From Adiantum capillus-veneris (lineage: Eukaryota; Streptophyta; Polypodiopsida; Polypodiales; Pteridaceae), in NCBI GenBank assembly GCA_014529385.2, contig CM043947.1:121034891-121098890 (forward strand): a stretch of 64,000 bases of DNA. The letters are read 5' to 3'. Below are positions 1-11,654 of the stretch, in pieces (the stretch's first letter is position 1; the number at the start of each line of letters is the position of its first letter). A program made the translations under genes and the position numbers. The notes below the pieces were generated by a model. The model searched no databases and was not told where the DNA came from. It saw only the letters and a list, made by a program, of their open reading frames with translations.

Positions 1-1
1 T

Positions 2-1040
2 TGGGTTGTGGTCGATAGACTCACAAAAATGGTAAAATTTATACCAACGAAGTCGACAATAAAAAGCCATGAGTTGGCGGTTTTATTTGTCAACCAGCTT
101 TATGAGTTGTATGGTCTGCCACAGGATATCGTCAGTGATCGTGATACTAAGTTCACTGGCCGATTTTGGCGAGATGTGTTTGCTCATCTTCAGAAGAAGT
201 TGAGTATGTCATCTTCTGACCATCCTGAGTCCGACGGACAAACTGAGAGGATGAATCAAACGTTAGAGGACATGTTGAGAGTCTATGTCTCTCACAGCAG
301 TCTGATTGGGAAAGGTATCTTCCACAATTAGAGTTTGCCTATAATAGTAGCAAGCATTTTGCTATTGGATTTAGCCCGTTCATGCTAATGTATGGATTTG
401 AGCCTAAATCCCCGATTGCTATTGGCTTAGAGAAAGTCAAGGAACGCCAAGCTCGTGATTTCCTGTATGATATGCAAGAAATGCTCGAATTGGCTAAGGA
501 TAGTATAAGAACGGGTCGTGATCGAGTCACTACTTATGCTAATCAAAAGAGATCTCCACAGACTCTAGATGTGGAACAATGGGTCTATCTCAAGATACCC
601 AAGGATTACAAGACTATGCGAACGGGAAAGCATTATAAGCTCTCAGCTAGATATTGTGGTCCATTCTTGGTCACAAAGAAAAATGGCCAAGTTGCCTATA
701 AACTGGCTCTTCCTTTGGATATTAGTATACATCTAGTGTTTCATGTCAATCGCCTTAAAGTAAAATTGGGCGAAGCCGACGTCGTCGTGCCTATCGAGGA
801 AAATGTATGGCCAGATATGCAAACTGAGTATATTCCTCAAGAACCAGAGGTAGTTTTAGATCATCGTACACGTCATTCGCGCCAAAAGGCTTACAACAAG
901 TACTTAATTAAATGGAAGGGTCAATCTGAAAGGTTGCTACTCGGGAATCACTTAGAGCTCTGAAAGCTCAGTACCCCCACTTCATTGATGAAAACATCAA
1001 TGGTTCTTACGGGGAGAAGTATGTTATGTCCCGCTCATAG
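2..1040 (+). pseudogene. Ty3/gypsy chromovirus pol 3' end: integrase core and chromodomain
   Basis: The window opens inside the integrase core. The three acidic positions are visible: Asp in VVDRLTK, Asp in VSDRDTKF and Glu in DGQTERMNQ, so the catalytic triad is intact. A frameshift near base 297 moves the frame, after which the text continues through the MLMYG block, the integrase C-terminal SH3-like fold and a chromodomain (from about base 830, ending in YLIKWKGQ). A second frameshift near 931 breaks the chromodomain, whose tail continues in the third frame to a TAG at 1038-1040. The chromodomain places the element among chromoviruses, which use it to target chromatin. The 5' part of the element lies outside the window. 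Two frameshifts make this copy inactive. Confidence 0.9.
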
Positions 1041-1240
1041 GAGAGGGGATCTAGCCCAAATGCCGTCGGGATAGGCGTCCAGTGTCCGGGCGGAAGTAGT
1101 GTGAACACGGCCAGTGTGGCCGGCCATTATATAAAAGGGAGTCCAAGGCCTCATTTGCAGTTATCAACCCCCATTGACAGAGTGCTAGTGGTTAGCCCGC
1201 GAGGCTAGGAGTGCGCGAGGTCACCTCGAGGAGGTGAGAC
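1022..1240 (+). repeat. Probable start of the chromovirus 3' LTR, with TATA box
   Basis: A purine-rich stretch (ggggagaag) ending at 1020 is followed by TGTTATGTCCCGC, which fits a polypurine tract joined to an LTR starting TG at 1022; the pol stop codon at 1038 would then lie just inside the LTR. A TATA-like tatataaaag at 1128-1137 fits a U3 promoter. The 3' end of the LTR cannot be set because no partner LTR is in the window, so the end given is arbitrary. Confidence 0.5.
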
Positions 1241-1263
1241 CGGGTGGTATGGGACGTTCGGTC

Positions 1264-1900
1264 TTACAGGTGCACGCCTACGTCCTCGGAACTTGCCTTG
1301 AGCTTGAGTTGATTTGGGGTCAATTCCTCGGCAATCCAAAGTGTTCTTCCCTTGAGGAGGCGAGATTGTCGTAGTAGCTTCATTCGCGTTTCCTTGTCCT
1401 TGAATGTAAGGATACATTGTTTAGGTGGCATTGGTTTGTTCCTATCGTTGATCCAAGAGATTGGTTGGAGAATATCATTGAGCTTAGTGATGGCTTCTTC
1501 GAGTGTCTTCCTCAGTGCACCATGGGGAGTTGAGCCCTCCAATCCTGACCTTCAGTCCAAGAGACTCTTGCATTCGGTTTTCTTGTAGTGCTTTTTGTAT
1601 TTGAATGTCAAGTTGCTTGTGTGTTACCTCAGGCATTTGTTTTGTACTGCCACAACACTTTGGGTGAGGGAAGCTTCAACCTTCTAGGCTTTTGCAAGTA
1701 GATCTTGACTCTCAGTTTCCTTTGTTTCCTCGAGCAACTGCATGCGTTGCTTAAGCGACTCGTTCTCCTTGATTAGCTCTTGGATTGCGCCTCTAGGATT
1801 GTGATCCGTGTATCTTGGCGAGCAAAGGGGTCTTTTCTTGGGGCAACTGCCATCGCAAGAAAGCTCTTGCGGTTGTGGGCTAGGGTACTAGGAGAAGACA
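1264..1900 (-). pseudogene. L1-type LINE ORF1 fragment (coiled coil plus C-terminal domain)
   Basis: Reading down the minus strand from about 1900, an N-terminal piece (MSSPSTLAHNRK) leads into a coiled coil with ELIKENESLKQR and LLEETKETE around 1690-1780. After frame changes near 1780, 1640 and 1540 comes a stretch with LTFKDKETRMKLLRQSRLL followed by LWIAEELTPNQL. This order, coiled coil then a basic C-terminal domain ending in an 'E-LTP-Q' motif, is that of L1 ORF1 nucleic-acid chaperones. The same architecture recurs in the longer LINE at 21250-22185. No ORF2 is seen beside it, so it is an isolated fragment. Confidence 0.6.
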
Positions 1901-2391
1901 TGGTCCGGATGCAAGTTTGCACACACATTGTTAGTGTTGGCCATTCGAGACCTTGTGAACATTCCCTAGGGTTACACCCCACCAAAAATACAAAATCAAG
2001 CTTCAGGTTGCCAAACTCCTTGAGTAGGACATAATGGCAAGTGGCACGGCTATCTCGGATCTGTGCAGTAGCCGGGATGGGCGTCAAATGCAGTAGCCGA
2101 CCTGTAAAGCTCCAAAATTGAAGCATTGACGTGCTCTGCAGTCGCTCCACAATCGCTCCACAGTCGAAGTGCTCTGTAGAGCTGCACGGCCTGTGTGTGT
2201 TGAGCTGAGGCAAGGTGTGTCACAGGCTGTTGAACCGAGGCAAGGTGTGTGTGTTGTAAGTTGTTGGCCTGAGGCGAAGTGTGTGCCGCAGGTCATCGAA
2301 CTGAGGCAAGGGGCAGGGCTAAGGTCCTAACGCCCTCCCAAGGGCTGCCCTCGCCTAGGGGGGGACATGGGTGGCACAAGGCGAAAGCTAG

Positions 2392-2394
<3 letters not shown>

Positions 2395-2448
<54 letters not shown>
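2395..2448. repeat. (AG)n microsatellite
   Basis: About 27 uninterrupted AG units, directly visible. Confidence 0.95.
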
Positions 2449-2451
<3 letters not shown>

Positions 2452-2808
2452 CAAACGCTAGATGTGGGAAAGAGGGGGCGATCAGCTTCCCTGACTACCA
2501 GAACATGAGACCCGTACAATGCCAGATGCTATATGAGAAATGGGTTACCCCCTGGCCCCATATATAGGAGTGCCCAAGGTGGGTCCCCAGCTCAAGTGGG
2601 CCGTCAACCCCAAACTCGGGCGGCCCGACAAGGTACAACCTAGACTGTGGGTGGCCAATCTGGAGACACTAGCCGTACAAAGAAGTGCCCTAGACCTATG
2701 TGAAGGGCAGAGTGGTGTAAATCTAACACGTACAGCTGCCATGTCAGCATGTTAGAGCAAATTGCGGGACATCCGTACAACTACCACATCATCGATTGTC
2801 CACGCAAT

Positions 2809-2835
2809 TGTGTGTGTGTGTGTGTGTGTGTGTGT
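2809..2835. repeat. (TG)n microsatellite
   Basis: About 13 uninterrupted TG units, directly visible. Confidence 0.95.
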
Positions 2836-3008
2836 TGGTCATGCTTAATTTTAATGTCTTTAGTCCCTTGGTCCTCATCGAACAGGGTCCCATAAGTTGG
2901 TGGAAACTCTTCTTTAAAAATAGGATTCTCAGCAAATTTTCTTATGCTGCTGCTTGGTCCTGCTTCTTCTACTGCTTCTAGGATTTAGGCCCCTCGACCG
3001 GGATCTCC

Positions 3009-4182
3009 ATGTTGACTTCGTTCTTCAGTGGCTTGACGCATCAACAATTTGTGACACATAAGGTGAGATTTTGCACCAACATAAGCGCCAATAAGAGGAA
3101 GAAGCTTGAGGAAAAGGATCGGCAATTCAACCCCCAAATCCAAGCCAGCACGCAAAGCTATCGACCCAAAGACCCTCATTTTCCTTTCTTCCACACTACA
3201 CGGTGGGTCTTCATCCGGCCTGATTTGTCGCCAAAGGCCTCTTAGGATCCAAAGAAGAAGGAAGAGGTGGATGTCGCCGTTACCTAATTCTTTTATCAAA
3301 CCATATCCCATTTGCACGGCTCGGTAAGCTTTATCGATTTTCTTTCTCGTTTCTTTCGTTCTCTTCATTTCCGCCACTATGATCTCTAAACTATGAATAA
3401 TGACACTAGCATCTTCCATGTGTGATCAAAATAGGTCGGAGTATTGAAAAGTTGTGGTGCAACAGATAAGAGAGTATGGCACACGCTATGTGCCACCATC
3501 TTCAGAAGCTCACGAAACCACTTTAATCGATTGAGAGAAGGCGGTCGTGGAGCAGCAACGCTCAATATTTCAACTCCTTTCGGCAAAACATGGCGTTTCC
3601 CTCATTGCCGACGGGTAGAGCGATACGAGGAAGAGATCCATTCATGGCCTCGTCACATACTCGAGTGGAGAGATGTACTTTGTGCACTTTCATAGAGTTT
3701 CAAGTCCCCCCGGTGCCGATGTCCTCGCCGCAAAGTGGACAACAACCATAGAGACAATCAAGGAGTAACATGTAAAGGCTTTTGTCACAGATGGGAAGAC
3801 ATCAAACAGCGAAGCAGCAACTATTGTAGAGAGCCACTATACGCATGTCACACTGTACTTTTTGCATGGCACACTGCTTGAACAACCTTTTAAAAGACAT
3901 CGGCAAGCTATAATGGATCGCACCAATGCAATGAAGATTGAGCCCTTCATCAACAATCACAATTTCATTCGGTGCGAGTACCTCAAGAGGTCGGGCGACA
4001 AAGTGTTCTTCAAGTATTCAGACACCCGCTTCGTGTTCAACTTTCTCCTCGGGCGCACGTTGTCTCAATGTCAAAATGCGGTCCAACAAGTTTTCATCGG
4101 TGATGAGTTCACCACTTCCCCCTATGCAAAGACTGTTGCAGAGATTTTGTACAAAGAGAAGGCAGAGGATCTTGAGTTCTGG
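3009..4182 (+). pseudogene. hAT-family (DUF659-type) transposase, 5' part
   Basis: The N-terminal linker is lysine rich. A short hAT-like patch (EEVDVAVT, stop, FFY, then IPFAR) lies at about 3255-3320. It is followed by a possible 111-bp intron with GTAAGC at 3324 and AG at 3433-3434. From 3435 the frame reads through VVVQQIREYG, YVPPSSEAH, the hAT hallmark LIADG-stop-SDTRKR (3601-3630), VKAFVTDGKTSN, and DTRFVFNFLL before SSPYAK-like text and EDLEFW at 4182. Conserved Trp is replaced by TAG at 3616-3618; further stops are at 3445, 3532 and 3766. hAT transposases cut and paste DNA using an RNase H fold. The gene is interrupted at 4182 by an LTR element and resumes at 8715. Confidence 0.8.
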
Positions 4183-5412
4183 TGTCACGTGGCACATCCA
4201 ACCCTATGAGTCCGTGGACAAGCTACCGCACGACAAGGGTTCAGTAAGTACAGTCAGTCTAGATTTAGAAGTGATCTGGCACTTTTGTGAGTCTGTTCGC
4301 AGACCGTGCATGTCCAGTCACTTATATTAGATGCATATCCTCAGGTTGCACACAACATGATCATAAGCATTCCCATCAGAATCCACCAGAATCCATCAGG
4401 GGAATTTTCCAATGCATTTAGCCTATTTTACCTATTTTTGACATTTTTCACTTATTATTTTTAAGTGACTTTTGTTGGAAAGTAGGTAGGGCAAATTGAG
4501 TAAGTTTGTATATAAGCAAACCTAGACTAGCACTAATTGGCAGAAGAGGCAGCAAGAGCACACGCTCAAAAGGCACCTTCTCAGCAGAACCCCCCAAGAG
4601 ACCTAGCGTTTTTGGAGCAGATCCAATACCTAGCGTTTTCAACACCAGTCAGCCAGCGATTTGCACTTGCAGACTCCAGCGACAGCAGGACATCAGACCA
4701 GTCCAACGTTTTGCATTGGCAAGACAAACCGCGACAGATTCCAGATTTTCAGCCCTAGCATTTTTGCATCTCTTCACACCCTAGTGTTTTGCAGATTCTC
4801 CGCGACGGAAACTCAAGAACCATCAGCGTTTTCAGTTTTCAGCCTTTAGACACCGCAGATCAAGTCCCGAATCTCGCAGATCTCACCTTCCCGCAACAGT
4901 TCCTCGCCGCACGATCAGTTTCCACAAGGTTTACAATTTCAGCCTGGAAAACGCAGATTTCAGCATCTGCGTTTTCAGCGCGTCGTCATTGCATCGTTGC
5001 CATCGACATCGTCGCCAACATATAGTCAAAATTCAGCAGATAAAGATTTGCAAATTTCAGCCCTTAGCGTTTTCAGATTTCAGACCGTCTCGTCGTCGTC
5101 CTCATCGTCGTGAACATCGTTGGCAAGTCCAAGCATTGTAGAGATTTGTGCAATCATAAGTAGAACACTTTCGCCATAGAGAGTGGAGCCTTCCGAGGAG
5201 GGTTTTACGTCTCTGGTGTCGTATTCTCTTCTCTCTCTATCTCTCAGTCTCATACACTTGCACGCACAGTGTCCATTCACTTTGTTTGTGATAGTTGCAC
5301 TCTCACTAAGAACAAAAGGCTCTCCCTTCCATAAGAACAAAAGGAACCTTGAGCACTGTTCGGAGCACTCATCTTGAGCAAAGTTCAAACATTCATTCCG
5401 CTACACCTAACA
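4183..5412 (+). repeat. 5' LTR of the non-autonomous element
   Basis: Starts TG and ends CA, the same length as the 3' copy. It contains a TATA box at 4507-4515 (gtatataag), while the 3' copy has the altered tatacaag. Confidence 0.9.
4507..4515 (+). promoter_or_regulatory. TATA box in the 5' LTR
   Basis: gtatataag lies about a quarter of the way into the LTR, where U3 meets R in such elements. The equivalent site in the 3' LTR (about 7795) reads gtatacaag and is probably weaker. Confidence 0.5.
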
Positions 5413-5413
5413 T

Positions 5414-5426
5414 TGGTATAAGAGCT
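5414..5426 (+). other. Primer binding site, initiator tRNA-Met type
   Basis: tggtataagagct begins two bases after the LTR end. It matches the usual plant TGGTATCAGAGC primer site with one substitution. Confidence 0.8.
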
Positions 5427-6451
5427 TTGGCAGTGTTAAGTATCACTCAAGCAAAGAACCACAAGAATCACAATAATTTTTTTTTGCTTGTTGAGGTCGC
5501 ACGAACCCAAGTTCGCTTGGGCATGTCGATTCCTAATCGTGTTTCTGAAGAGTGACAGGAATCCCAAAAAAGAAGGGCTTGTCCAGCCTCCCCTTGTGCC
5601 TCTTTTCACTCATTGAGAGCGGACCGTGCACTTAGCGGCAAGCCAATCGACGTGAGGTGGGAAAAAGCAACCTTGGTGTGAGTGCAAGGCCGCTAAGGGG
5701 TGCGCCCGCGGAAAAGAGCCGAACTCGGGTGAAGAGAAGATCCTTCTCAAACACAGATTGTAAGCGAAAGAAAACCTCAAGAACCCCAAGAACCTCAAGA
5801 CCCTCAAGAACTCAAGACCCTCAAGAACCCCAGACCCAAGTTCCTCGTGAACTTAAGAACCCAAGACTTCAGTGGATGGTGATTGGTCATCACTCGAAGC
5901 GGAATGGATACTTCGCTTGGAGGTGATGAGCATGAGAGAGGCAAAGAAGAATTTTCCCCACCAGGAGGTTTTTTCGACCCTCCCCCTTCCCCATCTACGT
6001 TAAGGATTGCACTAACTCCTATTGAGGAGTTGGAGCATATGTTTATGGAAAGGGAGTTAGAACGCGAAGCAAGACAAGCAAAAAGAATGGCAGAATTTGA
6101 TCGTGAATGCAAAGAAAGAAAAGCAGAAATGGATCGCAGACACGCAAAAAAAATAAGCAAAAATGAATCGCAGACACGCACAAAGAAAAGCAAAAAGAGA
6201 AGTAGAAAGAAAGACAGCAATAGAGTATGAGCATAAGCAAGCGCGACACATGAAAGAGTTGTGGCGACTTTTTTCTCAAGTGCAGGCGTACTTTGCACAG
6301 AATCAAGAAAAGAAGCCTGTCACTCCCTTCTTCTCCCAAGCATGACACACAGGATTTACATGAGAAGCATGGTGAATTAAATGATAATGATGAGCATGAT
6401 GATTTGAATGCCAATGATTTGCACAATGATTTGGATGACAATGACAAGCAT

Positions 6452-6568
6452 GATATTTGCATGATCAAGATGTGATTTCTCACAAGCATGATGATTTGCA
6501 TGATCAAGATGTGATTTCTCACAAGCATGATGAGTTGCATGAAGATGGTGTGATTGTTCACAAGGATG
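6452..6568 (+). repeat. 39-bp tandem repeat, three copies
   Basis: Units start near 6452, 6491 and 6530 and encode 13-residue blocks of the form DLHDQDVISHKHD. The third copy is diverged. The period is a multiple of three, so the repeat keeps the frame. Confidence 0.85.
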
Positions 6569-6638
6569 ATGTGTTAGTTGATGCTTTTTCTAGCGAAGCT
6601 AACCTCGTTGCAAATTCGATCAATCACGAAGAACTGAT

Positions 6639-6734
6639 CTTGGCTCTCGAGCCTAGGTCCAAAGAACCCTCACAAGAAGAACCGATCTTGACTCTCGAAC
6701 CTAGGTCCAAAGAACCCTCACAGGAAGTATTATG
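6639..6734 (+). repeat. 48-bp tandem repeat, two copies
   Basis: Each copy encodes a 16-residue block of the form LEPRSKEPSQEEPILT. The period keeps the reading frame. Confidence 0.85.
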
Positions 6735-7466
6735 TATTCGCATGATTCATATGCACGCATTGTTCGAGTGTTTCATTCGTGATCGGTTCCTGTATTTTCG
6801 TCAACGTCTTTATGTGATCCCTTTTCCTAGGCATGACATATTGTACGTTGAGCACGTTTCACTCATGAATAAGCACGGATGTATGCCGATGTTTCATGAA
6901 AAGCTGAAAAGTAGGCATTCAAGGAAGTCACATTTCATGTCCCTTCCTTGGCACGACACAGTCGTAGCAAGAGCACAAGAAAGAATGAGCACCAAGCATG
7001 GGCATTTCCGTTGTGAATTGCCACAGTTGATTGCTCTAGATCATAAGAGAAAGGTTCAATCTCATTGTTTGCGTGTGTGTGGTAAACGGGTTGACACTCC
7101 ATCTATTTGTTCATCTACATTGCATGCACAATCTATTAGGACGACAAGATTTTTTCCACTCACTTTACATGGAATAGGTATGTTCATGGTTTTGTGTTGG
7201 AAATGGTTTCAGGAATTTTCAGCCATGGAGATTCTTGAAGAAGAAAGAAGCATGACACTCGACGAAGTTGAAGCATTGAAGGAGCCACACAAGACTTTGT
7301 CGCTTTCGGCTCGGCCCAAAGAAGCAAGCGTTACAGACCTTTATGAAGCTCAAGTACCGCACGACCCACACATCCGAGTATGCCGACAAAGAGTCCCTTC
7401 CAAAATTCCGGATGCTATTGGCGATCTCCCTCGACGCCATACAATTCGGTACCAGTACCTCACTTT

Positions 7467-7479
7467 GAAAAGGTGGGGA
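7467..7479 (+). other. Polypurine tract of the non-autonomous element
   Basis: gaaaaggtgggga lies directly before the 3' LTR start TGTCACGTG. Confidence 0.75.
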
Positions 7480-8709
7480 TGTCACGTGACACATCCAACC
7501 CATGTGTCCGTGGACAAGCTACAGCACGACAAGGGTTCAGTCAGTCCAATTAGTCTAGATTTAGAAGTGATCTGGCACTTTTGAGAGTCTGTTCGCAGAC
7601 CGTGCATGTCCAGTCACTTATATTAGATGCATATCCTCTGGTTGCAAACAGCGTGATCATAAGCATTCCCATCAGAATCCATCAAGGGAATTTTCCAATG
7701 CATTTAGCCTATTTTACCTATTTTTGATATTTTTCACTTATTATTTTTAAGTGACTTTTGTTAAAAAGTAGGTAGGGCAAATTGAGTAAGTTTGTATACA
7801 AGCAAACCTAGACTAGCACTAATTGGCAGAAGAGGCAGCAAGAGCACACGCTCAACAGGCACCTTCTCAGCAGAACCCCCCAAGAGACCTGGCGTTTTTG
7901 GAGCAGATCCAGTACCTAAGCGTTTTCAACACCAGATCAACTAGCAATTTGCACTTGCAGATTCCGGCGACAGCAAGACATCAGACCATCCCAACGTATT
8001 GCATTGGGAAGACAAACGGCGATAGATTCCAGATTTTCAGCCCTAGCGTTTTTGCATCTGCTTCACACCCTAGTGTTTTGCAGATTCTCCGCGACAGAAA
8101 CTCAAGAACCATCAGCGTTTTCAGTTTTCAGCCTTTAGACACCGCAGATCAAGTCTCGAACCTCGCAGATCTCACCTTCCCGCAACAGTCCCTCGCCGCA
8201 CGGTCAGTTTCCACAAGGTTTACAGTTTCAGCCCGGAAACGCAGATTTCAGCATCTGCGTTTTTAGCGCGTCGTCGTTGCATCGTCGCCATCAACATCGT
8301 CACCGACATAAGAGTCAGAATTCAGCAAATAAAGATTTGCAGATTTCAGCCCTTAGCGTTCAGATTTCAGACCGTCTCGTCGTCATCCTCATCGTCGTCG
8401 ACATCGTTGGCAAGTCCAAGCATTGTAGAGATTTGTGCAATCATAAGTAGACCACTCTCGCCATAGAGAGTGGGGCCTTCGGAGGAGCGTTTTACAACGT
8501 CTCTGGTATCGTATTCTCTTCTCTCTCTCTCGCTATCTCTCAGTCTCATACACTTGCACGCACAGTTTCCATTCCTTTGTTTGTGAACATTGCACTCTCT
8601 CACTAAGAACGGAAGGCTCTCCCTTCCATAAGAACAAAAGGAACCTTGAACACAGTTCGGAGCACTCATCTTGAGCAAAGTTCAAACATTCATTCCGCTG
8701 CACCTAACA
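7480..8709 (+). repeat. 3' LTR of the non-autonomous element
   Basis: Same 1,230-bp length and collinear with the 5' LTR, with dispersed substitutions and small compensating indels. It ends CCTAACA before the target copy tctag. Confidence 0.9.
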
Positions 8710-9555
8710 TCTAGAAGGAGCTCAAGAGTCTAGACGCACAAGTCAAACCGGTGATTCATTTGCTTCGGGTTGTGGATGGCATGGAGCCTTGCATTGGCAA
8801 GGTTTATGAGGCCATGGACCGCATGATCGAGCAGCTTGCACAGTTTGAGCCGGATGTAGAGCAACATGCAGAGATCCATGCGCTTTGCAGCTCGAGGTGG
8901 AATTCATATGCCTCTCCTTTGCAAGGACCAGCATACTTGGTGGATCCAAAGTTCCAAGTTGCGGCAAGAGACAGATAAAGAAGTCATGAATCAACGTACA
9001 AAGATCTTGAACAAGATGGTTCTATACAGAGATGGGCGACGCATTGTCAAGGATCAATTGAGACAGTACAAAGAGATGCGGGGATCATTTGGCAATCCAA
9101 ATGCTCAAATTGATCGCAAGAAGATAGGTTCAATGCTATGGTGGGAGGACTATGGCTATGATGGCCCTGAGCTTCAAAGACTGGCGATCCGTATTCTAGC
9201 CAGTCAATTCGTACCTCATGCTTGGAGCAATTGAGGTACTTTTAGCCACATTGCTTCCGAGAAGAGGAATCAGATTAGAGTAGAGAAGGCAAATGATGTT
9301 GTCTTTGTTAGCACAAATTTGAAAATGCTTTGCAAGAGTACGACTAAACAAACAGATCCTTTTACGCAGTTAGAGATGGAGCAAGAGGCTCCTCAGGCAG
9401 ATAGAGATACAAAGGCACCGACATCAAGTACTTCCTCCATGGCCGAGGCTGAGCCAAGCGCAGAGCTTGATGAGAGGCATTGGAGGATGTGCATGACGTA
9501 CAATCGTCTACTACTAATTGGGAGGCTTCTCAGGCTGGTGGCTCTTGAGTCTTGA
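8710..9555 (+). pseudogene. hAT-family transposase, 3' part with dimerisation domain
   Basis: Coding resumes at 8715 with KELKSLDAQVKPVIHLLR, then DGMEPCIGKVYEAMD, typical of the region after the DUF659 catalytic core. A frameshift near 8970 leads to the C-terminal hAT dimerisation domain: WWEDYGYDGPELQRLAIRIL, then SN-stop-GTFSHIASEKRNQ and FVSTNLKML. In intact hAT proteins the stop at 9232-9234 is a Trp, so TGG has become TGA. The acidic tail ends at 9555. The protein is broken by at least one frameshift and several stops, so it cannot encode active transposase. Terminal inverted repeats were not located. Confidence 0.85.
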
Positions 9556-11654
9556 GACTTTAGGACTTCCATTATCCATACCTTTTTGTATTGCGGCTTG
9601 CCCCCTATGTAGTCTCCTTATGGTATATGTCACCTTTGGTTTTTTTGTACTACAGTACATTAGACTTTAGCCTTGAGTCCTTTAGACTTTTGGGCCCTGG
9701 CACTCTAGAGTGTAGACTTCTCTAGTCTCTTGAGTTTTATCCTTTTTGTAGCGCCTTGGGTGGGCCTTGTTAGCCAAAATTAAGCGAAAACTAATTTTTT
9801 GCTCAATGTTATAGCTCAACTTTCAAGTCTTATCTCTTAACTTCTACTCTTGCAATTATTTGAGAGCTTTAATTTGTAATTGCATGTGTTATTATGTATG
9901 AGCATTTTTTTGTTTTAGGAGTCGGGTTTAGGCACGTTCGGCCGTTCTTTCCACACATCTTGTGCCCAAAAGAACGACCGACACTGGTTGCACCCAAGCT
10001 CCTAGGGCAAACGCTTTTGTCAATGGTTTCACTTAGTCTACTTGAGGCTCACCTTCCGCGCATTGTCTCTGTTGTGTATGACGATTGTGTCTGTTGGGTA
10101 TGTACTATGATCGCGCATCACCACACGACACAATCAAGTCATAATAAGGTTGAATGGTCTTCGAATCGTGTTTTTTGTGAGTACTAGAGTCAAAGGACTA
10201 TAATACTACTTGTATTCAAACACATAATGCTAAAAATTGCATTATTTGGGTGTTTTTTATGCCTCCTGTTCCACGCCGTTCCCGTTCCGGATCCCTTGCC
10301 GTTCCTCCATTCCACGGCAATCGTCCTTCCTGTTCGGCATTTCGGGTAACTCTCGTGCCATTGTTTCTAATTTCACATTTCACAATGCAGCTATACAACT
10401 TAACAAACAAAAATTTACATTCCCATCATTATTCTCTTTTTTTTTTTTGACAAGTTTTCTTAAAACAAAAAAGTATCATTTAGCAAAGCCCTTATTTAGA
10501 TAACTGTTTATCTTCAGGCAGCACCGATAAAGGGAACTCTCATCTTCACTCAAGGAAACCAAGTGAAAGATACTATGCATGGCACATGCAAGGTTGCAAA
10601 TCCTTAAAGATGCGAAGTTGAATAAACACAAGAATGAACCTATGGCTTGCTGTTGGAACTCAAGAGCATAGTCAAAAAAGTAAACTACCTCAGATGGCAG
10701 CTGTGACGAAAGTCGACACAGCCTCTCGAAGGTGCACACACCAGTTCCAAAACCTGCTGCTCGGCTCCAGAAACAAATAAGAAACAAATACAAAATGTTT
10801 ACCATTAGAATTAAGTAGATAAATAGAGGAAAAGTGTGAGGGACATACAATGCCCAAAGCAACTAGCATGCCTAAAGCAAATTTTCTTGACATATGCAGA
10901 GATATACTAGCACAAACCCTGACACCGTAAAACAAACCAACATCTCCAAAAGGAAAATTGCAGTGCTATCCCGTCTACAACTCTGCACAGAATTTACATA
11001 TATGGTTTACATCTAAACCAAGCTGCACAATGTGTAAATACACAATCTTTGACAGAATTCACAAAGTTTCCTGACTACAACAATCACCAAAACTGAACCC
11101 TCTCATCACCTTGAACTACAACTATCCCAAGCACAAAGCGCTAAGAAACGTTTGCCTAGCCAGAAAAACTTCAGGAATGTGAGAGAAAATACAACCTTAG
11201 GAGCTCTAGAAGCACATACAAAAAACAGCACTCTAGAGCCTCCGCATAATACAGATGAGATACAACAAACAGAAGCTACCTACATGCATGCAAGTACAAG
11301 TCCTGCCTCTTAAAAGGTTCATATTAAATAAGTAGAAACTGGCTTTGCACACACACTGAACATAGACAGCCAAAGAGAAACATAGAAGGGAATATTTAGT
11401 CATTTTACTGATTACTGGTCAGCATTACTTTACAAACCTATCTAACAAGTAGATAGGAGAAGTGTATACAAATTAGCTGCATCAGAGCACATAGGGTACC
11501 AAAATGGCAGGGTCGCCAAGTAAATAGAGACCAAAATACTTCAACCTGTAGTCTTCCTCATCAATTGCTCTCAGCTACATCCCAAAATGATTGTTGTATG
11601 CAGCTGCTTTCTGCCGGCTACACACATAGCAATGTCGAAGTACCAATTGCCCTA
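9556..11654. other. Intergenic; probably holds the hAT 3' end and the F-box 3' UTR
   Basis: No supportable coding region. The left part (9556-10200) is a T-rich flank with repeated 'gactttag' phrases and may contain the hAT terminus. A T-run is at 10440-10449. The right part (from about 10500) is A-rich on the plus strand and lies 3' of the minus-strand F-box gene, so it may include its 3' UTR. Small minus-strand ORFs here look random. Confidence 0.4.

Larger units (their letters stand above)
1901..3008. other. Non-coding stretch with microsatellites
   Basis: I see no supportable gene here. Short repeated phrases on a ggcaaggtgtgtgt theme occur at 2210-2310, followed by a long GA tract and a GT tract listed separately. 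Small ORFs here are low-complexity products of those tracts. Confidence 0.5.
5883..7479 (+). pseudogene. Internal ORF of the non-autonomous LTR element, unknown function
   Basis: The reading begins MVITRSGMD, a start often seen in plant gag-like proteins, then becomes a highly charged helix (ELEREARQAKRMAEF). Frameshifts near 6160, 6345 and 6460 divide it. The middle is rich in Asp, His and Leu (HDDLNANDLHNDLDD) and contains a 39-bp tandem repeat and a 48-bp repeat. The last part, from 6457, is one open frame of 375 codons that runs across the polypurine tract into the 3' LTR. I recognise no gag, zinc knuckle or enzyme domain. It may be a diverged gag that packages RNA, or a non-retroviral passenger; neither is shown. 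Confidence 0.55.
4183..8709 (+). mobile_element. Non-autonomous LTR retrotransposon inserted in the hAT gene
   Basis: Two 1,230-bp LTRs (4183-5412 and 7480-8709) begin TGTCACGTG and end CCTAACA. The target duplication is tctgg (4178-4182) against tctag (8710-8714), a single mismatch. A tRNA-Met-type primer site follows the 5' LTR, and a polypurine tract precedes the 3' LTR. The internal region of 2,067 bp has one broken ORF and no protease, RT, RNase H or integrase motifs, so the element must have been mobilised in trans, like a LARD. Removing the element plus one target copy rejoins hAT codons EFW and KELKSLD, which proves the insertion. The two LTRs differ by scattered substitutions, so the insertion is not recent. 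Confidence 0.9.

Noticed and set aside
2985-3419. Minus-strand ORF of 144 codons
   Set aside because: It lies opposite the N-terminal part of the hAT gene and has no recognisable domain; the plus strand carries the family similarity.
3444-3695. Plus-strand ORF of 83 codons
   Set aside because: It is in a different frame from the DG-stop-SD hAT text, which has the family similarity; a shadow.
10476-10935. Minus-strand ORFs downstream of the F-box gene
   Set aside because: Short hydrophobic readings of AT-rich sequence, no domain and no splice link to the F-box frame that I could support.
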